Source of the DNA: Xenopus tropicalis
Lineage: Eukaryota; Chordata; Amphibia; Anura; Pipidae
DNA: 64,000 nucleotides
Assembly: GCF_000004195.4 (NCBI RefSeq)
Contig: NC_030685.2
Coordinates: forward strand, 51,329,516-51,393,515
Direction: 5' to 3'
Under the pieces are notes generated by a model that had not been told where the DNA came from, made no database searches, and worked only from the letters and a program-made list of their open reading frames with translations. The translations under genes were made by a program, and so were the position numbers. Shown here in pieces: positions 1 to 13,439 of the stretch (the stretch's first letter is position 1; each line of letters begins with the position of its first letter).

Positions 1-755
<755 letters not shown>

Positions 756-899
756 TCAAATTTTTAGCAAACACTGACACACTGTCTCTAAGATACGTTT
801 TACTGATATCTATGACAACTTGATTTTGCAGTATCAGTATATCTTCTGAAGGGTAACCTCTTTACTCTTTTAACTCTTGCTACTTTGTAATAACAGATA

Positions 900-900
<1 letters not shown>

Positions 901-949
<49 letters not shown>
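901..949. repeat. (TA)n microsatellite
   Basis: About 24 uninterrupted TA dinucleotides. Confidence 0.97.
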
Positions 950-952
<3 letters not shown>

Positions 953-1790
953 TTAGAGACCAGGTCATTCTGTTTAGCCATTACAATAAAATCTGATAAC
1001 CCTCAACCCATGTACGGGTTCCTGAATAAAGGTTTAAGACAATGTGCCCTGATCACATCAAAGCCAAATGGCAAATTACCCCCAATAAAATATGCATGGG
1101 GTTATTCTCTAATCCAAAAAAGTAGTTGGCATGCACTTAATATTGTTACCATGCTGATGGGCCTATTCATTAGTTCAATTGTTGTATACATGTTTATAAT
1201 AACACTACAACATATATCACGCTATTTAATGGGTTACTATCAGACAGTAAATTAACTAGATTTTTAGCTGCAGGCACTCAAATGAAGTTGCAAGTGTAAA
1301 TGGGGAGTCCCTGCCTTGTGCCCCTGAATGATGTGCAAGTAGGGAACACAGTGGGGATGAGTACGCGCCTCTCCCTGCCCACCCCTCACTAATAAAGTGA
1401 TGACTGTGTCAGTCAGTGCTGTATTGGTGAAGGGAACCACTAATGGGCTGGCTATTTGCACAATGCACCACATAGTAGGCCAATCGCAGCCTTTTTCCCC
1501 CCAATTTGCACTCTGCGTGATGTACTGCAAATACAATATTGTGTCTCATACCCAGGAGAGGGCTCCAAGGCAACCCGGATTGCCACTTTAACCCTGAATC
1601 CTCCCCACCCTGTGCATGAAGCACACATATATGCAGAGTGGGGCTGCCTTGCCAGAGAGAAAGAATGCATACTAGGGGTAGGCAGAAGAGGTAGCAGCCT
1701 GGCGCCCGCTCATCATAGTGCCCTAGGGAGGTGCCTCTCCTGCCTACCCCTAGTTCCGGTCCTGTCCATACCTTTGTCTTCTTTAACATT
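950..1790. repeat. dispersed repeat, shared with 11440-11590
   Basis: No gene is supported, although open frames occur. The right part (about 1660-1770: GGGGTAGGCAGAAGAGG, then CCTGGCGCCC, then TGCCTACCCCTA) is clearly related to 11470-11585, which has the same blocks in the same order. It is therefore a dispersed repeat of unknown class. The left part (950-1260) shows nothing recognisable. Confidence 0.6.
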
Positions 1791-2073
1791 GTCTTGTCTT
1801 TTGAGCAGGGACCTCTGTCAGTGTTTATTAAATAACAACTTTTTCAGTAAGAAGTTTTATTTCATACACTGCAACACTGGTGCAACTATAACATTTGTAA
1901 TCTTTTCTTCACTGGCAGATGTGGCCACAAAAGCTATATTAATTTTGAGAAGGGAATACACTTTTACATTGTGAATTTTTTTTCCGTTAATGACTTTCAT
2001 TTCCCCACTTGTATTATTATTATTCAAGATCTACCTCTGGGTACATAAGCTAGTGTAAATATATGGACTATAA

Positions 2074-2555
2074 GGGGCCCATTTATCAATGTAAGATTGA
2101 GTCCAAATAGTAAAAATTCTTATTTTTTCTAAGTTTTAGAACTGTGCGTATTTTCTGTGGTTTTTTTTTCATTAATTTGTACGACGTTTTTGTACTTTGC
2201 GACAATTTGTGCGACGTTTTTGTACTTTGCGACAATTTGTGCGACAAAATCATATTTAACTTTAAAAGTTTTGGATTCATTCAAGCTTCATTATCGTGAC
2301 TTTCCTTGGGTCAGGTTGGAGCTGCAGAGTGCCATTGAGTCCTATGGGAGGCTTCCAAAATCATGCACAGAAGGATCAAAGTCAGCAAGTTTTTTTGCGC
2401 CTTTTACAATCATTCGAATACGAAAATTTCTGAACTTTTGGATCGTACCACCACGATCCGAATGTTTTGTACTTTTAGCGCACATCAGAAAATATCGGAT
2501 TTAATCCAATCATACTTTTCAAAGTCCGAAATTCGGACTTTGATAAATGGGTCCC
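2074..2555. mobile_element. Harbinger-like MITE, 482 bp
   Basis: Terminal inverted repeats GGGGCCCATTTATCAA and TTGATAAATGGGTCCC, each flanked by TAA (2071-2073, 2556-2558). A 3-bp TWA target site with G-rich ends is typical of PIF/Harbinger. No transposase frame. A ~30-bp block built on GCGACAATTTGTGCGACG is duplicated at about 2180-2245. A second, truncated copy of the family starts at 16538. Confidence 0.8.
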
Positions 2556-2558
2556 TAA

Positions 2559-3640
2559 GTGTCTATGATGGAAAAATAACACTAAAGTTCATCTACAAAA
2601 ATGAATAGCATTTTAATAACTATTTAATTTTGTGATGTCTTAAATGTGCTTGAAGTCTTACAGTTAAGAACAATATTATGTGTAAAACTACTGTGAATGT
2701 CTATCATTTAGCATATGAATTGCATGCTTCTACTTTCTAGAGAAACTATCCAAAAGTTCATGTTTAAAGGAAAAATAATTAGTCTTGTGAATTAATACAA
2801 TACATTATTCCCATGTGCAGTACTAGAGTTTGTCTAATGCTGGGAAAATAAATTCTTTCTATTAATTTTAATTTCTTTAGGTCAATTTAAGACACTGCCT
2901 AGTTATCCTTGTTAGAGAGGGTCATATGTTACCTTATTTAATGTTTGTAACAATTAATGCCCATGTGTTTATGAATAACTCTCAGTTTCATTTAAAAAAG
3001 ATTTCTTCATCTTTGCACAGCATTCTGATATAAAATTACCAAACAGACTTGAGTAATCATGACACTTTGTTTCTGAAAAGTTCTTTTGTAAACTGGTGTA
3101 TGGCAATTATTTGAAAGAATGCTAGTAGCAATAGTGTGCCAAAATAAAGCACACAAAGAATTAAACAGCAGCATTCCCCATGCCCTCTGATATCTGTTTA
3201 AGAAAATAAAAGAAAAAAAGAAAGAAAAAAGGGGAGGGAGGAGATGCGGTTGCTAGGTCACGCTGCGCTCTCTTCTTTTGTTCGCTAATTGCTATAGCAA
3301 GGCCTACTATTATTCTCAAATTAACAAGTGCTGAAATGGATTTAGAGGCATGACTTGCTCAGCTCAGGAAGGCTTTGCTAAATCTGCCTCTTCCTAAAAT
3401 GTCATGTGCATTAGAAACCTTAGACACACGGAACAATTAACACCACAGGCCAATGGGAGGTAACGTATGGCTCTTCAGAAGAAAATATATAACCAAAAAA
3501 TGTTAGGCCTCAGTATAAAGGCTAAGAGATAAGATGGATACAGATATATAATCCTATCATATATCCTATCATATATAGGTCCTTCTGGTGTCTGCAATCT
3601 AATGCTTGAAAATCTCATGAGGCAGGGTGCTCAGTCAAAT
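2559..3640. other. unique AT-rich intron sequence with a polypurine tract
   Basis: Only low-complexity sequence is visible: a purine-only tract at about 3208-3244 (AAAG-rich then GGGAGGGAGGAGA), followed by a short GC-richer patch. Confidence 0.5.
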
Positions 3641-3654
3641 CAGTTGTATACAAA

Positions 3655-3790
3655 ATATGTTTTCAGACCGGCAAACCTTATTAAAACTTAATGCCTTTAT
3701 TATCCGCACATCACACAAAAATCTGACGTTTCGGCCCTTGGGACCCCAGTGTAGCATGTACCCCAGGGTCTGCAGTGATGCTCCAAAACA
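3655..3790 (-). mobile_element. Penelope-like element 3' tail remnant
   Basis: Read on the minus strand it has a GGTCCCAAGGGCC stem-loop followed directly by GAAACGTC (3725-3745), then an AATAAAGGCATT stretch. This is the order seen in the tails of the Penelope elements at 52.0 and 53.9 kb. No coding part remains. Confidence 0.55.
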
Positions 3791-3799
3791 TTATTTGAG

Positions 3800-5440
3800 T
3801 CAATGATTCAGGTTAAAACATATATTTACCATAAATATCACTTTCAAAATCTAGTTACAGTTTTACTAACTCTGTGTATTAGCTCTGTAGTTCTTTGTGC
3901 TTTTAGTCACTTAGAGGGCTCCTATTATGCAAAGATTGTTTCCGCTACTGGAGGTGCAGGCTAATAGCCCTCCTTCTTGGTATGGGCAGTGTTGCACTTG
4001 CAAAAAGGGTGTCCATCACAAAACACTATTTTCTCCCAGCCAAAGTGCAAGCACTCATTTAGGGAATACAGTTTAGCATAATATTTGTACTCATATAGCA
4101 GCACCAAAGCATAGTGGTCTTCAGGTTTTTAGGTACAAGACCACCTATATCATAGATCATTCTGTGGTTTTAACAATATGTAGGACAGCATATAAGGATT
4201 CACTTTAAATCTTACTCCAGTTCCCTGCAAGTCTAGCCAGCCATAGTTTTGAAAACCCTATACTATGTCCCCTATACTGAGTGCCCATCTTTATTAAGAG
4301 CTATCTGAATATTATTACCCTCCAAGAGCCTATGTAACCTTGAATGCCAAGGCTGGGAAACAAGAAAACAAAACACAATATACTCAGGCATAAAGGTAAA
4401 ATTTTACTTTAAAAATTAATATACACTGTTTTGGCTAGAAAATAATGAAAATACTAATATATCATATGACTTGAAATACCTGCTACTCTTGGTAGTTCAT
4501 CTATCCTAAACATATCTCACTGTGAATACAGGTCTTCCATAAACAAAATATGAGCATTTTCTCAGAAGAGAGCTAGAGTGCTTTGGAAACTTGTTTAGAC
4601 AATGGAATTCCATAAGTAGGCAGCCACTTGCCCTAACAAAAACTGCAGTGATTCCCTGGGTACTCTTTGATTTTCAAACCAAGCTGAGGAACTAAAACCT
4701 TTAGAGAAACTGAAAGCTTTAGATTAAGTTGAACAAAACCCCAAATTGGAGTAGCAGGAAAACACACAAAAAGCAATGTGGTTGCTGGATTTTTCTTTGG
4801 ACTTCCTTTAAACCTTGTATATAGAGACTTACATGTGGGAAACTTGTAGATGAGACAATAATAAGCGCAAAGAAAAAAGAAATCTTTTGTGTTCATGTTG
4901 TGCCCTGAACTACTCAAAGCCAACACAGCTCCTCTGGCATTAAATAGAATGTAATCCCTCTATACAGAGCATGAACTTTTATGAAAATCGCCACTATTCA
5001 GGAGGCACACACTTGAGAGGCCATTATGCCTTCATCCTTTTATTTATGGGAAAAGCTCTCCCTGACTGATTGGCAACAAACATAGGGGCTCATTTAAAGA
5101 TCACAGATGGATCTGGGTTAAAAACATGATTTGAAAATACATAGGAAACTTTCAACCCATTGTAATAAAATAATTTAATATTTTGTCAAATTGTAACAGA
5201 AAGCATAAGAAAAGCATTTTGTCTGTAAAAACAAAATTGAAATAGAAATTGTATTTTTGTCCTCAGCAGCTAACGAAAAGCCCATTTTAATAGACAGATC
5301 ACAATTATTTGCTATTCACATATTGCAAAACAAATGCCAACGCAAATCGCTTTTAATTACAACGAATTACGAACACACTTTTTTCTGCTGTACACTTCCA
5401 TAACTAATCCCATTCTTCTCTATGGGGAATCCACTCTCAG
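3800..5440. other. unannotated AT-rich intron
   Basis: No exon-like frame, inverted-terminal element or tandem repeat recognised. Confidence 0.4.
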
Positions 5441-5544
5441 AAGTTCCCTAAATCAGCAAATGAACTAAAAGATTTTAACTTGCCGGGCACCGCCGCCTGA
5501 GGGGAGTATCTCAACTCGCCTCATGGCAGCGCCCCTAGGGAAAG

Positions 5545-5725
5545 AAAAACAAATCAGTTAGTAGAGCTTCTCCAGCAAAATCCTGCATTGAAATCCATTT
5601 TTTTTAAAGAGTAAATTTCACATGGGGCTAGCCAAATTCTTAATTTCCCATGTGACTCTACTCTGATAAACTTCAGTCACTCATTACTGCTGCACTTCAA
5701 TTTGGAGTGATATCACCTAGGCGGA
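5545..5725 (-). repeat. partial copy of the 13440-14356 TTAA element
   Basis: The reverse complement follows 14100-14310 block by block: TAGAGCTTCTCCAG, TGCATTGAAATCCATTTTT, CACATGGGGCTAGCC, TCTGATAAACTTCAGTC. The upstream GC-rich block (5480-5540, GCCGGGCACCGCCGCCTGAGG) may belong to a different repeat. Confidence 0.7.
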
Positions 5726-5729
5726 TTTT

Positions 5730-6395
5730 AAATGATAAACTGACATTCTTTTATTTCCAACAGTGCTGTAAGATAGAAGGTATAGTAAATACAAATAAGA
5801 AGCAGTTTTCTAATAAAATCTAATATTAATTAATACCACACCACATTATTTAAAAGGAAGGTCATCATTCACCATAACAATCTGCTATAGGGATAATGAA
5901 TCTGCCCAGTGGTTGGGTTGGGCAGCCTCTCAAAACAAATAAACATATAGGCAATAAATCAGATTGTTGATGTTATATTTTGGTAGAACATTTATTGAGG
6001 GTCACACATAATTCATATATAAGATCATCAACTGGCTGCAGAATCTGTATTGCCTTTTGGTGTATTTCTGTACTTTAGCAAAGCTGTTCTGAGGGGAAAA
6101 TGTGCAAACTTTCAAGTAGAAACAAAACCCCCCACACCTGTCCCTTTAATGGTCTTGTGCCTTTAAAAATGGGTGGGTTGGTCTGGGCAGTCTCTTGCTT
6201 TTAAAAGGGGGAGGATTAAGCCTCTGGAACCAATGCCTTGGTCTAAACAATCTCTCCTAATTAAAGCTAATAGCAAGAGAGGATCAAGCCTGTGACTAAG
6301 ATCAATGCCCACGGTAGGGGACACTTTTCCCAAGAAATGCTACCATGCAGTGAGGTACCAGCTTATGAAAAATATTCTGTATGTCCATTGTATGA
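5730..6395. other. unannotated intron with a G/C-run repeat-like block
   Basis: 6125-6310 has runs such as AACCCCCCACACC and AAAAGGGGGAGG and related half-sites, which suggests an old repeat. The class is unknown. Confidence 0.35.
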
Positions 6396-6399
6396 AACC

Positions 6400-6475
6400 C
6401 ACTTATTGTACAGCGCTGTGGAATATGTTGGCACTTTATAAATAAATGTTAATAATAATAATAATAATAATAATA
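6400..6475 (+). repeat. SINE 3' tail with (AAT)n
   Basis: TACAGCGCTGTGGAATATGT, then TTGGCACTTTATAAATAAATG, then about eight AAT units (6450-6475). The same tail ends the SINEs near 13740, 55540 and 62440. Confidence 0.75.
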
Positions 6476-6479
6476 TAAC

Positions 6480-8015
6480 CAAATGTAAATAGGACACTCA
6501 TATGATGTGGTGTTATGTCACTTTTATAATCATAACTGAAAACCCCCAGTTTTTGAAAATATATGCACTTGAACAAAACACTAAATACTAATGATACAGG
6601 AGAACAGAGGATGTGCTTAGATCAATTCCCCCTCTTTTGTATGCCTATAAAAACATTGTTCAGCCAAAGCCCATCAGTCAATCAAGCTTCACGTGAAACT
6701 ATTGCACAGTTGAAAGGGTTTTATTTGATATCATTTTAGGCATAGGCAAAAGCATAGGAAATAGTCAGGTAGGAAAGGCACAGAAACTCCTTTATATTTG
6801 CAGCTTGTAAAGAGAAAAAATCCCTATCCCTAGCAGATACAGCCCCTTGTGTTAGGAAAAAATAAAGAACATTACATTTCTGAGCATAGCATATGAATAG
6901 GATACATACATTTTAGGACACAAGTTAAAGAGCTTACGCTTTTCCTCATTCTAGGAATTACCACAATTGCTCTGCTTAATGGCTTTGTTATCCTGTGTGT
7001 TTAACACAATGTAGATTGCTTTGCTTGATTGCTCATTCATAGACATGGCAAAGAACAGATTGGTAAAACTGCAGATTAGAAATTATAACTCCTGAGAGGT
7101 TTCTCCCCAGTTTTGTAATTGATCAGTCTCAAATGGATGAGCAGTAAACATTCCACTAACTGGTGCTTACGTTTGTCTGGATTTGTCTGTCTCGGCTAAG
7201 ATGCTCTATAGATTTTGTTAGCTTAATTAGATACGGAAATAGGACCCTACGTGAAATAAGGGATATAAATTGGTCTCTAGCTTCTTTTGCACAGTAACGC
7301 ATATCCATGCTCAGATAAACAAATACGTCGAGCATACACGGTTGACATGCCAAAGGCCATCCGAGCGCCATAGTATGTAATTATTATAAATGTGAACTCA
7401 TAACTCATTATGCCTGGGAGGAGGAGTAGCTGGCTGTGTGCGGAAATGCAATGGCTTGGAGATCAGCACTGACCCTGAGCAACTCACCAGTCCCATGATG
7501 CAAAACCATAAAGTAATCAGAAAGCAAAACAAATGTAATAAACTGGAGCTAAGACCATTTTTGGATGCATCATATTTAATATTCTCATTAACGATGTAAC
7601 AACTAGCAGAAAGTGCATGCAGGCCAATTTGTTTATAACAGAGATCTTTAACAGACTTAACATTTCCGTGGTGTCAACAAAATAACAAACATTGCATGGC
7701 AAAGTCTAGCAAATGACAAAGGTAATATAATGTTGTTAACTGTAAAACAATACTTTCCATGATCCAATATCTATGGGCAAAATACAGGATTTCTGACATA
7801 ATGGTGCAATCCTTAAAACAGGATGGGAAGAAAACCATGAGCCAAACACAAAAATGAACTTATACAAACTGTATCAATGGAGGATCTATCCATCAATAAA
7901 ACATGTACTGTTCTTGTGTGTTTTTTTTTTAATTACCAGTTTCCATTTACTTGAAAAATTCTACTCTTTCACTTATTCTAGCAGCAGCTCAGTAAGCCAG
8001 GCTGCAGACTCTCTA
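6480..8015. other. unannotated AT-rich intron
   Basis: No recognisable gene or repeat. The open frame at 7156-7371 (minus) has no familiar motif or splice context. Confidence 0.4.
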
Positions 8016-8018
8016 AGC

Positions 8019-8220
8019 CTAATGCCACACAGGAAGATTTGTCACCCATGGGTAAATGTGGGCTACTACAGGTAACCCCAGAAAGGCTTTCCCATCAGCA
8101 ATAAAGAAATTCGCAGGTGGAAAAGCACACTCTGCATTCGTTTTCAGAAGTCGCCCAAAGTTTCCTCGCGAGGAAGCCAAGATTTAACCATGAGCGACAA
8201 ATCTCCCTGTGTGCCATTAG
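8019..8220. mobile_element. MITE, ~200 bp
   Basis: Inverted ends: left TAATGCCACACAGGAAGATT, right ...AATCTCCCTGTGTGCCATTA. The GATTTGTC/GACAAATC blocks inside the ends also pair. No coding capacity. Confidence 0.75.
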
Positions 8221-8502
8221 TCTTAACTGTTATAATTTGATAAAGTTGATGTCTCAGCAGTTCAGCCATTACTGAGCATGGTTCTTGACTTTTACTCGAG
8301 TCTGTCAAATATCAACTGTTACCATCTCATACAGTAATTGCTGGCATTTCAAAGCTGACGCTAAAAGTTATCAGCAGCTATTGTATAAAACTGTTACAAC
8401 CTGAGACACTAGGTTGCTACTTGGAGGGGCTGAAAACAACACATTTTTACAAAGAAGTATAAAAATGTTAATGCTAAAAATAACTGAAAAAATCAGTTAT
8501 TG

Positions 8503-8706
8503 TATAGGTACGGGGACATGTTATCCAGAATACTCGGGGCCTGGTGTTTTCAGATAATGGGTCTTTCTGTAATTTGAATCTCAATATTACAGAGAATAAG
8601 GAAATCATTTTTAAAAATTGGAATTATTTGATTAAAATGGAGTCTATTGGAGATGATTATCACTCAATATGGAGCTTTTTGGATAACAGATTTGCAGATA
8701 CCTGTA
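8503..8706. mobile_element. ATAGGTACGGGG/CAGATACCTGTAG MITE copy (TACAGGTATGGGA family)
   Basis: A copy in the opposite orientation to 44561-44690: GTTATCCAGAATACTCGGGG at the left, the AAATCATTTTTAAAAATTGG core, and GGATAACAG...ATACCTGTA at the right. The open frames across it are not genes. Confidence 0.75.
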
Positions 8707-8714
8707 GTGTACTA

Positions 8715-10645
8715 TTTAAAAACAAGTGTTGCAAAGGCAAACATGCCCTTTAATGTGTTTAACCTAGGCAGCACTTGGAGAGTAAAAAAGACCTTTCTGA
8801 CCAAACCTATAATCTATTGTTATTATAATTATTATTATTACTCTATTGACCATCATATTCAGTAACGTTTATTTAAACTCTAAAATTCAACAATGTATGA
8901 ATGCATTTTAGCAGTGAACAAAAAACCCAAAAGAAGAAGAGTTAGAAGAAAAATCTCTTCTAAGAATCCATTTCTATCCTACACTTTCTTGTACAGACCC
9001 AAGACTTGGGAAGTCACTTTACAAGAGAACTTGAGCGTGAAATGAAAATCTCAAAGACAGGGTCAGGAAAGTGGAAATCTATATCTCACTTCCAAAGATT
9101 TAACCTCCAGCTTCTTAGAAAATAGGGGACCGGAGGGAGGGAGATCGGTGATTGCTACATAGAGAAATCTCTTCTTTCGTTCTTCTCCATAAATTAAAAT
9201 GCAATCAGAAAACTCAATCTAACAATCTAATGAGACAGAAAAGGAAGAAATCCATTTTATCCCCTTAGTTTGTTTCCTTCATCCAATTCACCTGCTCATT
9301 CTAATCAAAGAATCAAACCTATACTCGCCAGCTTCATCCCGGCTTCTCTTTCCTACTGTCCAACAGGCGCTGCAATTTAGAAAGCACTAAATATTGTTGC
9401 TATTGGTGACGCTTGAAGGGCACTGCTAATAAAAAGGCTTTCACGGAATTCTAGGCTTTGCTCATAAGTAAAGGTACAATTTATAGCCTTTAAAATACTA
9501 TGTCTGGAGGAGGTCAGGTTAAACAGTTGCTAGCAATAAAAATAATCAATAATGTGCTGCAATCCTAGGCAGCCAGAAAACTGAATAAACACTTCATCTA
9601 AATCCACTTGTCCCTGAATTAAGCAAGCGTAAAATTCCTTGTTTACTTTGTTTGGCCCACTGCAGTCAATAACTCACAAAAGCTTGAACCCGACAACTCA
9701 AGTGAAGAAGGCATGCAGCAAACGCTTGTTGACCAAGAGCCAATTAGAAAGGATGTCAAGACTCTGAGTAATTATGGAAGCTTAACCTTATCAGGGAATT
9801 GTTTAGAGTCGTGCAGCCCAAGAGGAAAACATTGAAAACAACTGAAAAACAACCACCTGCAGAATTTATCATTTTTATTTTTGCAAACATCATCAATGAA
9901 ACTAAAACATAACTTATTAATAGAGCTGGATTCTGTCACACACATGCGGCGCCACCTCATGGTTTTTTTTTTACGTAAAAATGTCTTTTAATAAACAAGG
10001 ATGTAACGTGAAGCATCAGTATTTTAATAAAGGTGATATTTAGGTCTCCGGTGATAGCCTTTAAGAGCTGTAGTGAGAGACACAAAAGGTGACGAGCTCT
10101 CTTCAAGTGGGTGGATGCAGCTATATAAGACACTCGCAGTGCCTTTTGTTAACGTGCAAAATTCTCATTATACCCTGCAAGCTACAGGGAAAGAGATGGA
10201 AAAATACTTTACAAATGAAAGAATCTCAAAGAATGAAAAGATAATCATAGGTTCTCTGCTTGGAAAACAATCCTAAAACCCTGTTATAAATACTGAGAAT
10301 ATACTGGATATATAAAGAGTATGACAACATATATTCTACTATGCCTTATACTCTACCCTGTAAAAGTTGTGTGGACAGAAGAGAATGCTAATTATCTGTA
10401 ACATGATAACAGCCCTCCGCTTCAGAAATGATGGAGACCTAACAAAAAAGCAGTTCTGTTAAAGAGCCAATAACACAGGGAAACAAAAATGTGAAAGAAC
10501 AAACACATACTATTTACTTTTAGTCTCCAAAAATCTTGTATCGCTGTTACAAAACTGTTACAAGAACACTTTTATGATAGAGATCATTCTGAGAATTATT
10601 TGTTTATTAAAAGTGAAAAGACACACAAAAAATTTAGGCAAGTGG
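8715..10645. other. unannotated AT-rich intron
   Basis: Contains a short TTA run (8818-8840) and otherwise nothing I recognise. Open frames here lack motifs. Confidence 0.4.
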
Positions 10646-10872
10646 TACAGGTATGGGATCTGTTATCTGCAACCTGTTATCCAGAAAGTTCTGAAATACG
10701 GGAAGGCCATCTCCCATAAACACAATTGGAGGTAAAACATTCCTATTGGGTTTATTTAATGTTTATATGTCTTTTTAGTAGACAAAGCAAGGTGATCCAA
10801 ATTACAGAAAGACCCCTTATTTGGGAAAACCCAAGTTCCAGCACATTCTGGATGACAGGTCCCATAGCTGTA
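10646..10872. mobile_element. TACAGGTATGGGA-family MITE, 227 bp
   Basis: Left end TACAGGTATGGGATCTGTTA, right end GACAGGTCCCATAGCTGTA, forming inverted termini. Inside are GTTATCCAGAAAGTT and CCAAATTACAGAAAGACC, shared with 38017-38350 and 44561-44690. Confidence 0.8.
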
Positions 10873-10884
10873 CTTCAATACAAT

Positions 10885-11317
10885 AGAACATAGCTAATAA
10901 AGGGTCATAAACCAAATCTTTCCCCTATTTACCATTTCTCATTCAGAGATCAACAGAATATTCTTCTATTAAAAGTTTAAACTCTGCAATATTGCTCAGT
11001 ATTACAGTTGATATTTATACATAAATGACATTCCTGTCTAGAAAACGACCTGATCGGGTCAGCATTTTACAAGAGCATACTTGTGCAGGCCAAAACAAAG
11101 TAAAGACAAAACAAATAGTTCTGGTAATAAGAAACGCAAAGCATGCCTGATACATTAAAATTACATTAACCATTTGACAAAGAATGTTCCCTTTGCATTT
11201 TTCTAAAGGAAAAAATTAGAAGAATGTAAATATTTATGCTGCACAGCTTTCCCTTGCTTATATAAAGGTTTTGCTATCTTTGCTAGCAGACTCTGCTAGT
11301 GTCTTTATTTTGCATTT
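10885..11317. other. unannotated AT-rich intron
   Basis: No gene or element recognised. Confidence 0.4.
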
Positions 11318-11690
11318 CTACAATAATCCTTCTTATCACGATCATCATCATCCTCATTTATTTGTATAGGGCTCAGGGGTGTGCCAAGCCAACCACGCAG
11401 CCTAGGCAAACTTTTCAGCCACCTCACCCCTGCATTTTTTTCCCCCCTCGTGTGCGCGAGGCGCAGCAGGGGCAATGACAAGGGAGAGCGGACTGGGGTA
11501 AGCAGGAGAGGTTCCTGCCTGGTGCCCCCCAATCATTGCGCCCTAAGCAGATGCCTCTGCCTACCCCTATGTCTGGCCCTGATAGTATTAGAAAGATACC
11601 TTTAGTAAAATGTTACAAAAAGGGGTTACAGAATAAAAATAGAATCTGAGGGTCCTGCTCACAAGAGCTTACAATTTTTATCTGGTCTCA
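11318..11690 (-). mobile_element. SINE in minus orientation split by a GC-rich repeat
   Basis: 11336-11370 (ATCATCATCATCCTCATTTA) is the reverse complement of the SINE tail. 11650-11675 (CCTGCTCACAAGAGCTTACA) is the reverse complement of its GTAAGCTCTTnnGGGCAGG body. Between them, 11440-11590 carries the repeat also seen at 1660-1770. The arrangement looks like a nested insertion. Confidence 0.55.
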
Positions 11691-11884
11691 TAGACCACAA
11701 GCGCACTGGGCACCTGAACTTCTCCCCACTCCTCATTAAAGGTAATTGTGTCAAAACAAGCTTTTAGCACTTTTGTATAGTTACATTCTGTGCCACTCAG
11801 TCCTTCCTGCTTTCCGTTCCGAATCAGGTGCTGCTGATGCTACAGCCACCTCTTCTGATCAGACAGAAACTCTGGAATAGGGTG

Positions 11885-12150
11885 CACATGTCAAACACCA
11901 GAATGATGCAGACAGACTTAAAAAGTATTGTGTCCAATTAGTGATGAAGCACAAACACAATTGCATTTTGCCAAATCGTGCACATCCGTGCTGGGTGCAG
12001 TGCAACTGCATCAGATTCAATGTCCCTTGGTATACGCAATGATGCTGGAAGCCTGGAAAAAAATGCTGCATTGTGGGGAAAAAACATGGCAACTGTGAAA
12101 TTGCACTTTGCTCGCTGCACTTGTAGACATAAATGAGCCCTTTTAGCTCT
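11885..12150. repeat. dispersed repeat, possibly related to 56775-57170
   Basis: The right end read backwards (GGGCTCATTTATGTCTACAA then GTGCA) resembles the start of 56774 (GGGCTAATGTATGTCCACAA then GTGCA). Both interiors contain GTGCAATTGCAT-like words. Class unknown. Confidence 0.4.
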
Positions 12151-12209
12151 CACAGGCAATCTTTCTGCAATACTATGGCTTGGGCATGTAATCTAGTAGA
12201 GGTCAATGT

Positions 12210-12238
12210 TTTGTTTTTTTTAAAAAAAAAAAAAAAAA
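12210..12238. repeat. poly-T/poly-A tract
   Basis: T-run followed directly by a 17-base A-run. Confidence 0.9.
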
Positions 12239-12239
12239 G

Positions 12240-13439
12240 CAAATGGTGACAAAAAGCTTGATATTACTTATAGTATGTCCAGAACTTCTGACCAAAAGGA
12301 CAGTGTATGGTAAAGAGCAGCCATTGGAAAGACAGCCAGTACCCCTAATAATAGATAGGGGGGTATAAAGATGCAATAAGCATATTCATATTATGCTAAG
12401 AGAATATTTGGTAGTTAGAGGGGCTGTCTGCCTTACTGAGGCTTGAGGACACGTTCCTCAATAAGGTTTATCTGTTATACGACTGTGGTGTTTTTTTACA
12501 CTAACTGCCTACTCTAAAACAAATCATTATTTATTACTTTATTATTACTCTTCCCCCCTGACTCTCATATATCTGTAGTACAAGCACAAATGCGATCCCT
12601 TTGCAAACTGGCAGCCATAATAATATAAAGGCCACAGGCTTCCAGTTGGACAGCCCTGATCTATAGCAACAAATAAATGTTCACTGCAAAGCTTACCACA
12701 ACCGAACTTCATGGTGTGCTTTTTTGGGTATGTAGGAAGGCAAATAAACATTCACTAACACTACACATTGTTTTGTGCTCCCTTGGGTGGGCAGCTCCAC
12801 AGTTTGGGAACTACTGCCATAAATAGTAAAGAACACTGAGCAGGGATGTATGGTATTTACAACTTAAAAAAAGTATTTAGCCACAATGTTCTTTTCAATG
12901 TGTCAGCTAAACTCTTTGCCTGCTGCAGAAAAAATACAAATATATATTAAAAGGGTTGAAGCTTCAAGCTTTTATTTTACTGCCTAGTGAAATGTGTCTT
13001 TCAACAGTCCCTAAATACGTCCCTTTATTTCAGAACGCTAGCTGTCAGCTGTTGTGTGTTGGTATCTCTTGATGTCTGACCTCAAACCTCCTCTCAAAGA
13101 TATAACATTTCATTTGAAACCCCAATTTCCTTTTGCAAAAGATCTGTAATCATCAGGCCACCAGCCACAGTCTCTTATCACCAGCCATTTGGTCTTTGTT
13201 TCTCAGCATCAAAACACTAAGTTCTTTTTATTGTTTTCACAACATGTGGGTAAATGTGATAATTATTCCAGCAAAGATTAATCATTTTACTTTTAAGCCT
13301 AATGGCTAGTAATCCAATGTCACTCACCTCTAAGGGTTAAGGAGTTAATGGTATTGTACATCACTGATGCTGGTAATATATGTAATCAGTTTCTTCTATA
13401 GTGGCCAGAAAATGACTAAAACTGCATTTGTCACCCTTT
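12240..13439. other. unannotated AT-rich intron
   Basis: No gene or element recognised. Confidence 0.4.

Noticed and set aside
1409..1974. Overlapping frames of 126 and 172 aa
   Set aside because: They lie in a dispersed repeat with opposite-strand overlap; no motif, and part recurs at 11.5 kb as repeat.
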